A program made the translations under genes and the position numbers. A stretch of DNA of 15,581 bases from Bacteroidota bacterium (GTDB taxonomy: Bacteria > Bacteroidota > Bacteroidia > Chitinophagales > Chitinophagaceae): the NCBI GenBank assembly GCA_023433755.1, contig JAEYUA010000071.1, positions 1-15,581 on the forward strand, written 5' to 3'. Positions 1 through 7,104 of the stretch are shown piece after piece; positions within the stretch are counted from its first letter, which is position 1, and each line of letters opens with the position of its first letter. The notes under the pieces were generated by a model. That model did not search any database and was not told the origin of the DNA. It worked only from the letters and a program-made list of their open reading frames with translations.

Positions 1-1158
1 CGAATCATGGGGACCAAATAACCTGTCAAATTCTTTTACATGAGGTGTAAGTACAGATCCATGAGGCAATTGTTGTATCAATGCATTTTGCAGGGCAAGG
101 CAGTTGAGTCCATCCGCATCAATCACCAACGGTTTCTGGTAGCGCCGGATGAGAAATGACATAAGCTTTTGGGTGGCATCTGCCGTGCCAATACCCGGCC
201 CTATGGCCATGGCATCATAGTTTTCAATACCTGCGGGTAATTGAGTAAGATGATTTTCTTCCAAATCCGTTATCACCATCGCTTCCGGTAAGCTTGTTTG
301 CAGGATACTGTATCCACAATGTGGAATGTAACAGGTTACCAGACCGGCCCCGGAGTGGATACAGGCACGCGTTGCAAGGAGGGCAGCACCCATTTTTCCA
401 TAAGATCCCGCCACCATTAGTGTATGGCCAAAATTACCTTTGTGGGCAAACCTGTTGCGGGGTTTATAAATTCTTCGTACAAGTTGCTGGCTTATCAAAA
501 TACCTTCCGGCCTTAATTCTTTAAGATATCCCGAATGCAAGCCAATATCGAGTAAATGAACCTGTCCTGTATATGCGGCATTGTCCTGTACCAGTAATCC
601 TTTTTTATAAGCCTGGAATGTAAGGGTATGGGTTGCTTTTACAACAGTTCTTCCGGAAGGCTTATCAGGGAATAAACCACTTGGCAGGTCAATGGATATA
701 ATAATGGGTGAACACAGATTGATGTGTTGTACCAGCGTTTCATAAATACCGGTTAGGGCTTTGTTGATTCCGGTGCCAAACATGGCATCAATTACGATAT
801 CACCGGCGTTGATCAGGTGAAAATCCTTTTCAGACTGAACTGAATAAATTTTGTTTGAAACCTGTGAAAGCCGTTGATAATTGGTGATAAAATCAGGGCT
901 TCCGTTTCCTTCACCCACAATAAAAGCGCTTACAAGGTAACCAGACTGGATCAGCAGTCGTGCAATGGCCATTCCATCACCGCCATTATTGCCTTTGCCA
1001 CAAAAAACGAAGATATTTTTTTCCGGTGTGTAATGGGAACGAATCCAGTCTGCACATTTGCCCGCAGCCCTTTCCATCAGGTCGATGGAATTTATGGGTT
1101 CGTGCTGCATGGTGTACTGGTCCCATGCCTGCATTTGCACGGCTGATAAGATGTTCAC
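1..1158 (-). CDS. nnr: Bifunctional NAD(P)H-hydrate epimerase / ADP-dependent NAD(P)H-hydrate dehydratase (partial, C-terminus beyond window)
   Basis: This enzyme repairs damaged hydrated NAD(P)H: the N-terminal YjeF_N domain epimerises R- to S-NAD(P)HX, and the C-terminal ribokinase-like domain dehydrates S-NAD(P)HX using ADP. Reading the minus strand from 1158 gives 386 open codons running off the window edge, where the family is usually near 500 residues. Visible epimerase motifs are CGKGNNGGDGMA near residue 55, DAMFGTGIN and SIDLPSGL. Visible dehydratase motifs are HKGNFGHTLMVAGSYGKMG, the nucleotide-site GPGIGT, DADGLN, and LTPHVKEFDRLFG at the edge. The start is GTG at 1158-1156: an in-frame TAA lies four codons upstream, and the resulting N-terminus NILSAVQMQAWDQYTM fits the usual start of the family. 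It begins 49 bp after the serine hydrolase gene and may be cotranscribed with it. The assignment is secure; only the missing C-terminus is unknown. Confidence 0.93.
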   Translation of the reverse strand, partial: MNILSAVQMQAWDQYTMQHEPINSIDLMERAAGKCADWIRSHYTPEKNIFVFCGKGNNGGDGMAIARLLIQSGYLVSAFIVGEGNGSPDFITNYQRLSQVSNKIYSVQSEKDFHLINAGDIVIDAMFGTGINKALTGIYETLVQHINLCSPIIISIDLPSGLFPDKPSGRTVVKATHTLTFQAYKKGLLVQDNAAYTGQVHLLDIGLHSGYLKELRPEGILISQQLVRRIYKPRNRFAHKGNFGHTLMVAGSYGKMGAALLATRACIHSGAGLVTCYIPHCGYSILQTSLPEAMVITDLEENHLTQLPAGIENYDAMAIGPGIGTADATQKLMSFLIRRYQKPLVIDADGLNCLALQNALIQQLPHGSVLTPHVKEFDRLFGPHDS

Positions 1159-1207
1159 GGAGTGAAGTTAGGAATCCAACGGCCAACAGCCAATGGCTTC
1201 ACAGGCC

Positions 1208-2398
1208 CTATTTACTTCCTCCCCCTTCTTCATTTGAATCATCATCCCTTCCATCATAGGGTCCGAAGAGGTTGTACATTTTTTTGGAAACCTGGTACAC
1301 GCCGCTATTGTATTTATTACAGGCCATGATGATAGTGATTTTTTCATCAGTAAGCCTTGCGAATGCAGAATTGAATCCGTGCCAGCGGCCATTGTGGTAA
1401 ATCACTTTTTTATCATTGGGAAGCATCAGCAGGTGCCATCCCAAACCATAATTTTTCACCCCGGGCTTTTCAAAACTATAACCCTGGAAGGCTGAATCAA
1501 GAAGTTCCTGTTTGATGATATGCCCTTTATACAATGCCTGGTCCCATTTCAGCAGGTCGCGGGGGGTGGAATAAATATTTTTATCACCATAGGGTCCGTC
1601 AGAAAAGTCCAGCGCCCATGGAGCGCCATTATACTGGTAGGAATATACCACTGCAGTATCGGAGAGGGTCTTCACAAAAGTATTATGCATCTGCAGCGGC
1701 CTGAAGAAATTTTCTTTCATGTACTGGGGAAACGACTGACCGCTCACTTTTTCTATGATAGAGGCCAGTACCACATAGTTGGTATTGCAGTAATTATAGC
1801 GTTTGCCCGCGGTATTGGTGCGGTTGGGTTTCCATTCCGCCATGGTCCTTAAAACATCTTCATTGGTAGCCATTGTATTCCTGTCCCATCCTTTTTCCTC
1901 CATATAATACAGATAGTTGGGCAAGCCGCTGCGGTGGTTGAGCAGCATTTGTACCGTTACATCGGTATAAGGAAATTCCGGAAAGAACTTTACAACCAGG
2001 TCGTGCAGGTTCATCTTTCCTTCCTGCACCAGTTTTAAAATGGCAGCAGCGGTAAGGGTTTTACCGGTTGAAGCAACCTGCAGTGGTGTTTCAGCATCAA
2101 TGCTGTCCTTTGTCTTCAGATTGCTGAATCCTGTATATCGCTCATATACCACCACGCCGTTCTTGGCCACGAGAATACCCCCGTTGAAATTACGCGCAGA
2201 AAGATTGCGGTCTATAAAATCGCTGACAAGGTCATGGTATTTTTTTGCTTCGGCAGGATCCAGTTTGGGTGGCGGCTCTGTATAGGCCGAATCATTCTGA
2301 ACAATGGCAGGAGAATGAGCCGAAGATTCACAGCCCCAAATGCCTGCTAACAGGCAAAGGCTCAATACAGTGGTTTTCAAGACACAGAAATTTTTCAT
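1208..2398 (-). CDS. Serine hydrolase of the class C beta-lactamase / D-alanyl-D-alanine carboxypeptidase family, exported, possible lipoprotein
   Basis: The 396-residue protein has the three active-site motifs of the serine beta-lactamase (PF00144) fold: S110-T-G-K113 (SxxK, nucleophile and base), Y203-C-N205 (YxN) and H335-N-G337 (the HxG equivalent of KTG). The N-terminus has a short positive stretch, a hydrophobic core and a Cys at 23 (sequence AGIWGC). This could be a lipoprotein signal, although Trp at -2 is unusual for a lipobox. The conserved LLNHRSGLPNY stretch at 152-162 is typical of the family. The C-terminus ends in an acidic, Gly-rich tail (about 380-396). The family includes esterases, peptidases and PBP-like proteins, so true beta-lactamase activity cannot be claimed and the substrate is unknown. 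It is the first gene of a probable two-gene minus-strand unit with nnr and diverges from serA. Confidence 0.9.
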   Translation of the reverse strand: MKNFCVLKTTVLSLCLLAGIWGCESSAHSPAIVQNDSAYTEPPPKLDPAEAKKYHDLVSDFIDRNLSARNFNGGILVAKNGVVVYERYTGFSNLKTKDSIDAETPLQVASTGKTLTAAAILKLVQEGKMNLHDLVVKFFPEFPYTDVTVQMLLNHRSGLPNYLYYMEEKGWDRNTMATNEDVLRTMAEWKPNRTNTAGKRYNYCNTNYVVLASIIEKVSGQSFPQYMKENFFRPLQMHNTFVKTLSDTAVVYSYQYNGAPWALDFSDGPYGDKNIYSTPRDLLKWDQALYKGHIIKQELLDSAFQGYSFEKPGVKNYGLGWHLLMLPNDKKVIYHNGRWHGFNSAFARLTDEKITIIMACNKYNSGVYQVSKKMYNLFGPYDGRDDDSNEEGGGSK

Positions 2399-2415
2399 GA
2401 AAATTGGTTACCCGG

Positions 2416-2448
2416 TAAATTTATCTGTAAAGGCACCACAAAAACAAA
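2416..2448 (-). promoter_or_regulatory. Candidate Bacteroidota-type promoter for the serine hydrolase gene
   Basis: On the minus strand TTTG (2448-2445) is followed by 21 bp and then TAAATTTA (2423-2416). This is one mismatch from the Bacteroidota -7 consensus TAnnTTTG, at an acceptable -33/-7 spacing. It lies 17 bp before the ATG at 2398. It is a motif match only, in AT-rich DNA. Confidence 0.3.
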
Positions 2449-2467
2449 TCCAAGTTTTCAAAATCAG

Positions 2468-2497
2468 TTGATGCCCCCTGATTTATGCGCATATTTG
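2468..2497 (+). promoter_or_regulatory. Candidate promoter for serA, with -7 element 4 bp from the start codon
   Basis: TTG (2468-2470), a 19-bp spacer and CATATTTG (2490-2497) resemble the Bacteroidota TTG / TAnnTTTG promoter with one mismatch. Only four bases (CGTT) separate it from ATG 2502, so transcription would begin at or next to the start codon. That implies a leaderless or near-leaderless mRNA. No Shine-Dalgarno sequence is present. Confidence 0.35.
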
Positions 2498-2501
2498 CGT
2501 T

Positions 2502-3737
2502 ATGGAGGCAGGAAAAACAAGTTATCCTAAAGAGAAAATTAAGGTTTTATTACTGGAGAATATCAGTGAAAATACGGTCAGTAATTTCAAAAAACAGGGA
2601 TATGTACAGGTGCAAAAACTCAGCAGGGCACTCTCTGAAAAAGAGCTGATCGAGGCCATCCGCAATGTGCATATTCTGGGTGTTCGATCCAAAACCCAGG
2701 TAACTGAGGCTGTTTTGAAGGCCGCCACGAAGCTGCAGGCAATTGGCTGTTTTTGCATCGGTGTGAACCAGGTGGACCTGAAAGCCGCTACCAGCAACGG
2801 TATCGTGGTTTTCAATGCACCCTATTCCAATACCAGGTCAGTGGCAGAACTGGTGATTGGTTCTGCTATCATGCTGATCCGACGTATTCCGGATAAATCC
2901 ATGGCCGCCCACCAGGGCACCTGGATGAAAGAAGCCAGCGGCAGTTTTGAACTTAGGGGTAAAACCTTAGGTATCATTGGTTATGGCAACATCGGCTCAC
3001 AGGTTAGCGTACTCGCTGAAGCCCTCGGCATGAAAGTGATTTTTTACGATGTGGAAACAAGATTGCCCCTTGGCAACGCGGTAGATATGCGCACATTGAA
3101 AGATGTGATGGGCAAAGCGGATGTGATTACGCTTCATGTACCGGAAACTCCACAAACTAAAAACCTCATCAACAGGCAAAACCTGAAATTTTGTAAGAAA
3201 GGCGCTATTATTATCAATTATGCCCGCGGTGAAGTGGTTGACCTGGGTGCTTTGAAAAAAGCACTGGAAGAAGGACATATCGGTGGGGCCGCAGTGGATG
3301 TATTCCCGGTGGAACCTGAAAAGAATGGTGATGTTTTTGAAACACCCTTGCAGGGCTTGTCGAATGTAATTCTCACACCCCATATTGGTGGTTCTACTGA
3401 AGAAGCCCAACAGAATATTGGTGAGGATGTCAGCAATAAATTGCTGAACTACCTCGAAAAAGGCATCTCATTGGGCTCGCATACGGTGCCGGCGCTTTCA
3501 TTGCCGCCCCAGGAAGGTGCACACCGCATCCTGCATATTCATGAAAATGTACCTGGGGTATTGGGAAACATCAACGGGCAACTGTCAAGGCATAAGATCA
3601 ATATCGTTGGACAATATTTAAAGACAAACGAACAGATAGGATATGTGGTGGTGGATGTGGATCACAGGTTGAGCAGGCAGGCAGAACAGGTGTTGAAAAA
3701 AGTGCCGCACACCATCAAGGTTCGCCTGTTATATTGA
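2502..3737 (+). CDS. serA: D-3-phosphoglycerate dehydrogenase with C-terminal ACT domain
   Basis: It catalyses NAD-dependent oxidation of 3-phosphoglycerate to 3-phosphohydroxypyruvate, the first step of serine synthesis, in the cytosol. The 411 residues match the short E. coli-type SerA (about 410). The Rossmann nucleotide site is G160-Y-G-N-I-G165. The D-2-hydroxyacid dehydrogenase catalytic triad is visible as R242 (NYARGEVVD), E271 (DVFPVEPE) and H294 (LTPHIGGST). An ACT domain covers about 341-411 (HRILHIHENVPGVLGNIN onward), which in this family binds L-serine for feedback inhibition. ATG 2502 gives the natural N-terminus, with KEKIKVLLLENIS starting at residue 10. No other serine-pathway gene is adjacent. 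A related 2-hydroxyacid dehydrogenase role is possible but unlikely given the ACT domain and length. Confidence 0.93.
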   Translation: MEAGKTSYPKEKIKVLLLENISENTVSNFKKQGYVQVQKLSRALSEKELIEAIRNVHILGVRSKTQVTEAVLKAATKLQAIGCFCIGVNQVDLKAATSNGIVVFNAPYSNTRSVAELVIGSAIMLIRRIPDKSMAAHQGTWMKEASGSFELRGKTLGIIGYGNIGSQVSVLAEALGMKVIFYDVETRLPLGNAVDMRTLKDVMGKADVITLHVPETPQTKNLINRQNLKFCKKGAIIINYARGEVVDLGALKKALEEGHIGGAAVDVFPVEPEKNGDVFETPLQGLSNVILTPHIGGSTEEAQQNIGEDVSNKLLNYLEKGISLGSHTVPALSLPPQEGAHRILHIHENVPGVLGNINGQLSRHKINIVGQYLKTNEQIGYVVVDVDHRLSRQAEQVLKKVPHTIKVRLLY

Positions 3738-3815
3738 GAAATACCTGTGATGAAGCGCATAAAAGGTGTGATAATTGCTTCCATCATCCTGGCCGAAAGG
3801 ATTAATCAATAGGGT

Positions 3816-5174
3816 ATGGCATTAAAAATTGTTATTGTAGGAGCGGGTTTTGCCGGGCTTAGACTGGCAAGAAAACTTAATAATCAGCCTGGGTTTGAAG
3901 TGTTACTTATTGACCGCTTCAACTACCACCAGTTCCAGCCTTTGTTTTACCAGGTAGCGACAGCGGCACTTGATGCCAGCAATATCTCTTTTCCATTAAG
4001 AAAAGCATTTCATAAAAGCAAAAATGTGAGGATCCGGGTAGAGAACCTGCAGCAGATTATTCCCGATCAAAATAAGATCATCACGGCCAATGAAGAAATC
4101 AGCTATGACATACTGGTGCTTGCATTAGGCGCCGATACTAATTTTTTTGGAAACAATAATATCACGGCCAATGCTTTCCCTATGAAATCCACGGTGGAAG
4201 CCATACAAATCCGTCACGGACTCATCCGCAATTTTGAAGACGCGCTCTTATCCAAAAACCAGGAAGAGATGCAAAGGCTTTTAAATATCGTGATCGTGGG
4301 TGGAGGACCAACAGGTGTTGAGCTGGCGGGAGCACTGGCTGAGATGAAAAAATTTGTATTACCAAAAGATTATCCTGAACTCGATTTCGACCAGATGAAT
4401 ATCTACCTGCTGGAAGGTGGTCCGCGTACACTGGCCGCTATGAGTGAAAAATCATCAGAAGATTCATGCAGGTACCTTCACAAACTTGGTGTCACCATCA
4501 TGACCAATTCAGTGGTGAAAGATTACAATGGAAAGGAGGTATTGCTGGCTGATGGAAAGTCCATTGCCACCAGTACGGTTATCTGGGCTGCCGGTGTAAA
4601 AGGAAATGTTCCCGCAGGCATTGATCCTTCACTGGTGGTAAGAGGTAACAGGATCAAAGTGGACCGGCACAACAGGATTGAAAGTTTTGAAAATGTTTAT
4701 GTACTAGGTGACCTGGCCTATATGGAAACACCCTTGTGGCCCAAGGGTCATCCCCAGGTGGCGAATGTAGCCATCAACCAGGCCGATGTGCTGGCAAAAA
4801 ACCTCAAATTCATGGAGCGTAAATCAGACAGGCGTTATGAATTTGAATACCACGACAAAGGATCCATGGCCACAGTAGGAAGAAATCTTGCCGTGGTGGA
4901 TATTCCAAAACCTAAATTGCATTTTCGTGGACTGATCGCATGGTTTATCTGGATGGGGTTACACCTTTTCCTTATTCTCGGTGTCAAGAACCGGCTGATC
5001 GTTTTTATCAATTGGATCTATAGTTATTTTACTTACGACCAGAGTCTCCGTTTGTTATTCTGGGAATTCTATAAGCCGGGTTCAGGAAAAAGTCCATCAG
5101 AAATACAAAAGAACGCGCCTGCAAGACCCCTGGTAAGACCACCTATGGTTTCGCAGACAAAGAATCCCTCATAA
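3816..5174 (+). CDS. ndh: Type II NADH:quinone oxidoreductase (NDH-2)
   Basis: This single-subunit flavoprotein passes electrons from NADH to membrane quinone without pumping protons. The 452 residues have two dinucleotide-binding folds: FAD site G9-A-G-F-A-G14 at the N-terminus and NAD site V161-G-G-G-P-T-G167 followed by VELAGALAEM. The second FAD contact VLGDLA is at 297-302. HPQVANVAINQ (312-322) corresponds to the NDH-2 quinone-site region. The C-terminus has a hydrophobic stretch at about 372-390 and a second segment near 393-405, consistent with membrane attachment, then a Pro/Lys-rich tail. The start is 78 bp after serA; no promoter was recognised there, so readthrough is possible. 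The last 32 bp overlap the end of the convergent haem-binding gene. Confidence 0.92.
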   Translation: MALKIVIVGAGFAGLRLARKLNNQPGFEVLLIDRFNYHQFQPLFYQVATAALDASNISFPLRKAFHKSKNVRIRVENLQQIIPDQNKIITANEEISYDILVLALGADTNFFGNNNITANAFPMKSTVEAIQIRHGLIRNFEDALLSKNQEEMQRLLNIVIVGGGPTGVELAGALAEMKKFVLPKDYPELDFDQMNIYLLEGGPRTLAAMSEKSSEDSCRYLHKLGVTIMTNSVVKDYNGKEVLLADGKSIATSTVIWAAGVKGNVPAGIDPSLVVRGNRIKVDRHNRIESFENVYVLGDLAYMETPLWPKGHPQVANVAINQADVLAKNLKFMERKSDRRYEFEYHDKGSMATVGRNLAVVDIPKPKLHFRGLIAWFIWMGLHLFLILGVKNRLIVFINWIYSYFTYDQSLRLLFWEFYKPGSGKSPSEIQKNAPARPLVRPPMVSQTKNPS

Positions 5175-5613
5175 CCTGCTCCCTCGCAAGTTTTGCCCAA
5201 TCCACAATGGCCTTTCTTTGTTTTTCATCCAGTTTCGCTTCCTTGTGGATCCATAAATAGGAGTCAAGCGGCATGGCATGTTCATTCACGGTTTCAATAA
5301 TCTCTTCCAATTTATGATCTTTTCTTTTATAGCTGTACTGATCAAAAGTTGAAAAATTCAAACCGCTCCTGCCTTCGTCCACATGATCTTTGATCCACCA
5401 GTTAACAGGTGTGATGCGGCTATACCATGGATAGCTGGTGTTGTTGGAATGACAATCAAAACATGAAACCTGCAATAAGCGCATGATGGTATCGGGTACC
5501 TGTACGGAATGCGTGATGTCAGCCACGCCGAAAGCAGTTCCCAGATTACGTTTGGGTTGAATGAACTGGGCTATGACCAATAAGGCCAGGACTACCAGCA
5601 GAATTTTCTTCAT
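5143..5613 (-). CDS. Haem-binding domain protein (CxxCH, PF14376-like), membrane anchored
   Basis: The 156-residue protein has an N-terminal signal/anchor helix (residues 1-18, MKKILLVVLALLVIAQFI) and a single c-type haem motif C51-F-D-C54-H55. It is followed by SNNTSYPWYSRITPVNWW and HVDEGRSGLNFS, the signature of the small Bacteroidota Haem_bd family. M114 in EHAMPLDSY is a candidate distal ligand. It probably faces the periplasm. The frame is open to an ATG at 5673, but that would put 20 non-conserved residues before the signal peptide, so ATG 5613 is preferred. Its stop lies 32 bp inside the 3' end of ndh (tail to tail). Its promoter region is shared with the regulator gene on the other side. 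The substrate or electron partner is unknown. Confidence 0.87.
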   Translation of the reverse strand: MKKILLVVLALLVIAQFIQPKRNLGTAFGVADITHSVQVPDTIMRLLQVSCFDCHSNNTSYPWYSRITPVNWWIKDHVDEGRSGLNFSTFDQYSYKRKDHKLEEIIETVNEHAMPLDSYLWIHKEAKLDEKQRKAIVDWAKLAREQVMRDSLSAKP

Positions 5614-5702
5614 GAAATGAGCTTTTAAGAAAGGTAAGCATTGTTTAGCGCTACTGTTTCTGATTTTGATCATTGGAAATATTAGCTACACATCCGGGAA
5701 TT

Positions 5703-5726
5703 AATTTTCAATAATTATTGAAAATT
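5703..5726. promoter_or_regulatory. Perfect 24-bp palindrome: candidate operator of the GbsR-type regulator
   Basis: The core TTTTCAATAATTATTGAAAA (5705-5724) is its own reverse complement, and two more bases pair on each side. It lies between the divergent haem-binding gene (start 5613) and the regulator gene (start 5751). It overlaps the candidate -33 TTG (5718-5720) of the regulator promoter. A second element with the same TTTTCA-N8-TGAAAA layout occurs at 6266-6289. A dimeric winged-helix regulator typically binds such sites, so autorepression is the natural inference. The palindrome itself is certain; its role is inferred. Confidence 0.65.
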
Positions 5727-5746
5727 CAAAAACTATCCTAATTTTG
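5718..5746 (+). promoter_or_regulatory. Candidate promoter of the GbsR-type regulator gene
   Basis: TTG (5718-5720), an 18-bp spacer and TAATTTTG (5739-5746) match the Bacteroidota -33/-7 consensus; the -7 box is a full TAnnTTTG match. Four bases (GTTC) separate it from ATG 5751, the same spacing as at serA, suggesting a leaderless mRNA. The -33 part lies inside the palindrome. Confidence 0.5.
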
Positions 5747-5750
5747 GTTC

Positions 5751-6251
5751 ATGAAATTGAAAGATGCAAAAAAACAGTTCATCCAGACCTGGGCCAGGCT
5801 GGGAGGGGAGTGGGGCATTAACAGGACCATGGCCCAGGTGCACGCCTTGCTCCTGGCTACTGACAGGGCCATCACTACGGATGATGTGATGGAGGAGTTG
5901 AGCATCTCGCGTGGTAATGCCAATATCAACCTGCGTGAACTCATGAACTGGAACCTGGTGTACAGGGAAACCGTACCGGGTGACCGCAAAGAATATTTCA
6001 GGGCGGAAAAAGATATCTGGGAAGTGGCAAAACGAATCGCAAGAGAAAGAAAAAAGAGAGAAGTGGAACCCCTGTTGCGCGAACTATCCCAAATGGAAAA
6101 AGTAGATGAGAATACTGCAGAAGCCAAACAGTTTACACGGATGGTTTCTGACATTCATTCTTTTGCAGGAAAGATCGACAAAAGCATGGAAACGATGATG
6201 AAGGCGGATGAGAACTGGTTTTTTGGAGCTATTCTTAAATTATTGAAATAA
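5751..6251 (+). CDS. GbsR/MarR-family winged-helix transcriptional regulator
   Basis: The 166-residue protein resembles GbsR-type MarR-like regulators. The WGINRTMAQVHALLL start (21-35) and the DDVMEELSISRGNANINLREL stretch (44-64) contain the helix-turn-helix, with the recognition helix near 51-65. A basic beta-wing follows (RETVPGDRKEYFRAEKDIW, 72-90). The C-terminal half is a charged helical region (about 90-166) suitable for dimerisation. It is the first gene of a probable three-gene operon with the DCC protein (37 bp gap) and the SDR epimerase. A palindrome overlaps its promoter and a near-copy precedes the next gene, which fits autoregulation. No ligand-binding residues can be named and the inducer is unknown. 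Confidence 0.87.
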   Translation: MKLKDAKKQFIQTWARLGGEWGINRTMAQVHALLLATDRAITTDDVMEELSISRGNANINLRELMNWNLVYRETVPGDRKEYFRAEKDIWEVAKRIARERKKREVEPLLRELSQMEKVDENTAEAKQFTRMVSDIHSFAGKIDKSMETMMKADENWFFGAILKLLK

Positions 6252-6265
6252 ATTTTTTTATCATC

Positions 6266-6289
6266 AATTTTCATAAAATATTGAAAATA
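6266..6289. promoter_or_regulatory. Second operator-like inverted repeat abutting the DCC gene start codon
   Basis: This 24-bp element keeps the half-sites and 8-bp spacer of the 5703-5726 palindrome (TTTTCA-N8-TGAAAA) and matches it at 20 of 24 positions. Its last base is the A of the ATG at 6289. It could be a second binding site for the regulator. Alternatively it could act in the mRNA as a weak, AU-rich 7-bp hairpin (6267-6273 with 6282-6288) just before the start codon. Confidence 0.55.
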
Positions 6290-7104
6290 TGAAAACTTTA
6301 AAAGATCATACTATCTTCTACGATGCGGCCTGTCCCATGTGCAACCTTTACACCAGGGCTTTTGTTCAATCGGGCATGCTGGACGAAAACGGACGGGGCA
6401 CCTATCAATGCCTGCCAGCACCCCTTGAACCTCTCATCGACAAAGAAAAAGCTGTAAATGAGATTGCTCTTGTAAACAAAAAAACAGGACAGGTACATTA
6501 TGGCATTGACAGTATGTTCCTTGTCATCGGCCATTCAATTCCGGAACTACGGCCCTTGTTCCGCTGGAAACCTTTTCACTGGTTCGCGGCAAGGGTTTAT
6601 AAATTCATTTCCTACAACCGCAGGCAAATCATCCCTGCCCAGCATGATGCAGTTGGGGAAGCGCCGGCCTTTAACCGTAAGTACCGGGGTATTTACCTGG
6701 TATTCACCTGGCTGGTGACTGCGTTTATTCTTCACCGTTATAGTTCGTTGTTACAGTCATTGGTGGGCGGATCCGGTTTTTACAGTGAGTTTTTGATTTG
6801 TGGCGGACAAATGGTTTGGCAGGGACTGATCATATATTTCATCAACCCTGGCAAAACCTGGGATTACCTGGGTAATATGATGACGATCTCTTTTGCCGGA
6901 GCGGTTTTATTAATTCCAATGCTAATCGCCTCTTCATTTATCATGCTACCAGCACACTATTATGCCGGTTATTTTTTACTGGTGGCAGGATGTATGTTTC
7001 TTGAACATACCAGGCGTATGAAAATATTGAGCCTCACCTGGAAATTGAGTGCTACATGGGTATTATACAGGGTTATCATCCTCTTAATTATTTTGTATGT
7101 ATAA
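6289..7104 (+). CDS. DCC-family (DUF393) thiol-disulfide oxidoreductase-like protein fused to a multi-pass membrane domain
   Basis: The N-terminal part (about 8-110) is a DCC domain with the hallmark D12-A-A-C15-P-M-C18 (FYDAACPMCNLY), a thioredoxin-like Cys pair, and the later GIDSMFLVI segment of that family. The remainder is hydrophobic, with likely membrane helices near 134-152, 168-186, 198-219, 223-239 and 253-271. Stand-alone DCC proteins are about 110-140 residues, so this 271-residue protein is a fusion. The redox partner and substrate are unknown. ATG 6289 directly follows an operator-like repeat, and the 3' end overlaps the SDR gene by 8 bp, implying coupled translation. The DCC identity is confident; no function should be read from the membrane part. 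Confidence 0.83.
   Translation: MKTLKDHTIFYDAACPMCNLYTRAFVQSGMLDENGRGTYQCLPAPLEPLIDKEKAVNEIALVNKKTGQVHYGIDSMFLVIGHSIPELRPLFRWKPFHWFAARVYKFISYNRRQIIPAQHDAVGEAPAFNRKYRGIYLVFTWLVTAFILHRYSSLLQSLVGGSGFYSEFLICGGQMVWQGLIIYFINPGKTWDYLGNMMTISFAGAVLLIPMLIASSFIMLPAHYYAGYFLLVAGCMFLEHTRRMKILSLTWKLSATWVLYRVIILLIILYV

Noticed and set aside
294..1259. Several plus-strand frames of 76-99 codons in the first 1.3 kb
   Set aside because: They lie antisense to the well-supported nnr gene and show no protein-family features.
1208..2398. Antibiotic-resistance beta-lactamase
   Set aside because: The SxxK, YxN and HxG motifs show the fold only; the family includes many esterases and peptidases, and nothing indicates beta-lactam hydrolysis.
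3750..3812. Short 20-codon frame between serA and ndh
   Set aside because: Too short, no recognisable features, and consistent with chance in a 78-bp gap.
5614..5673. Extended N-terminus (20 residues) of the haem-binding protein
   Set aside because: It would place a polar stretch before a normal signal peptide beginning MKKILLVV.
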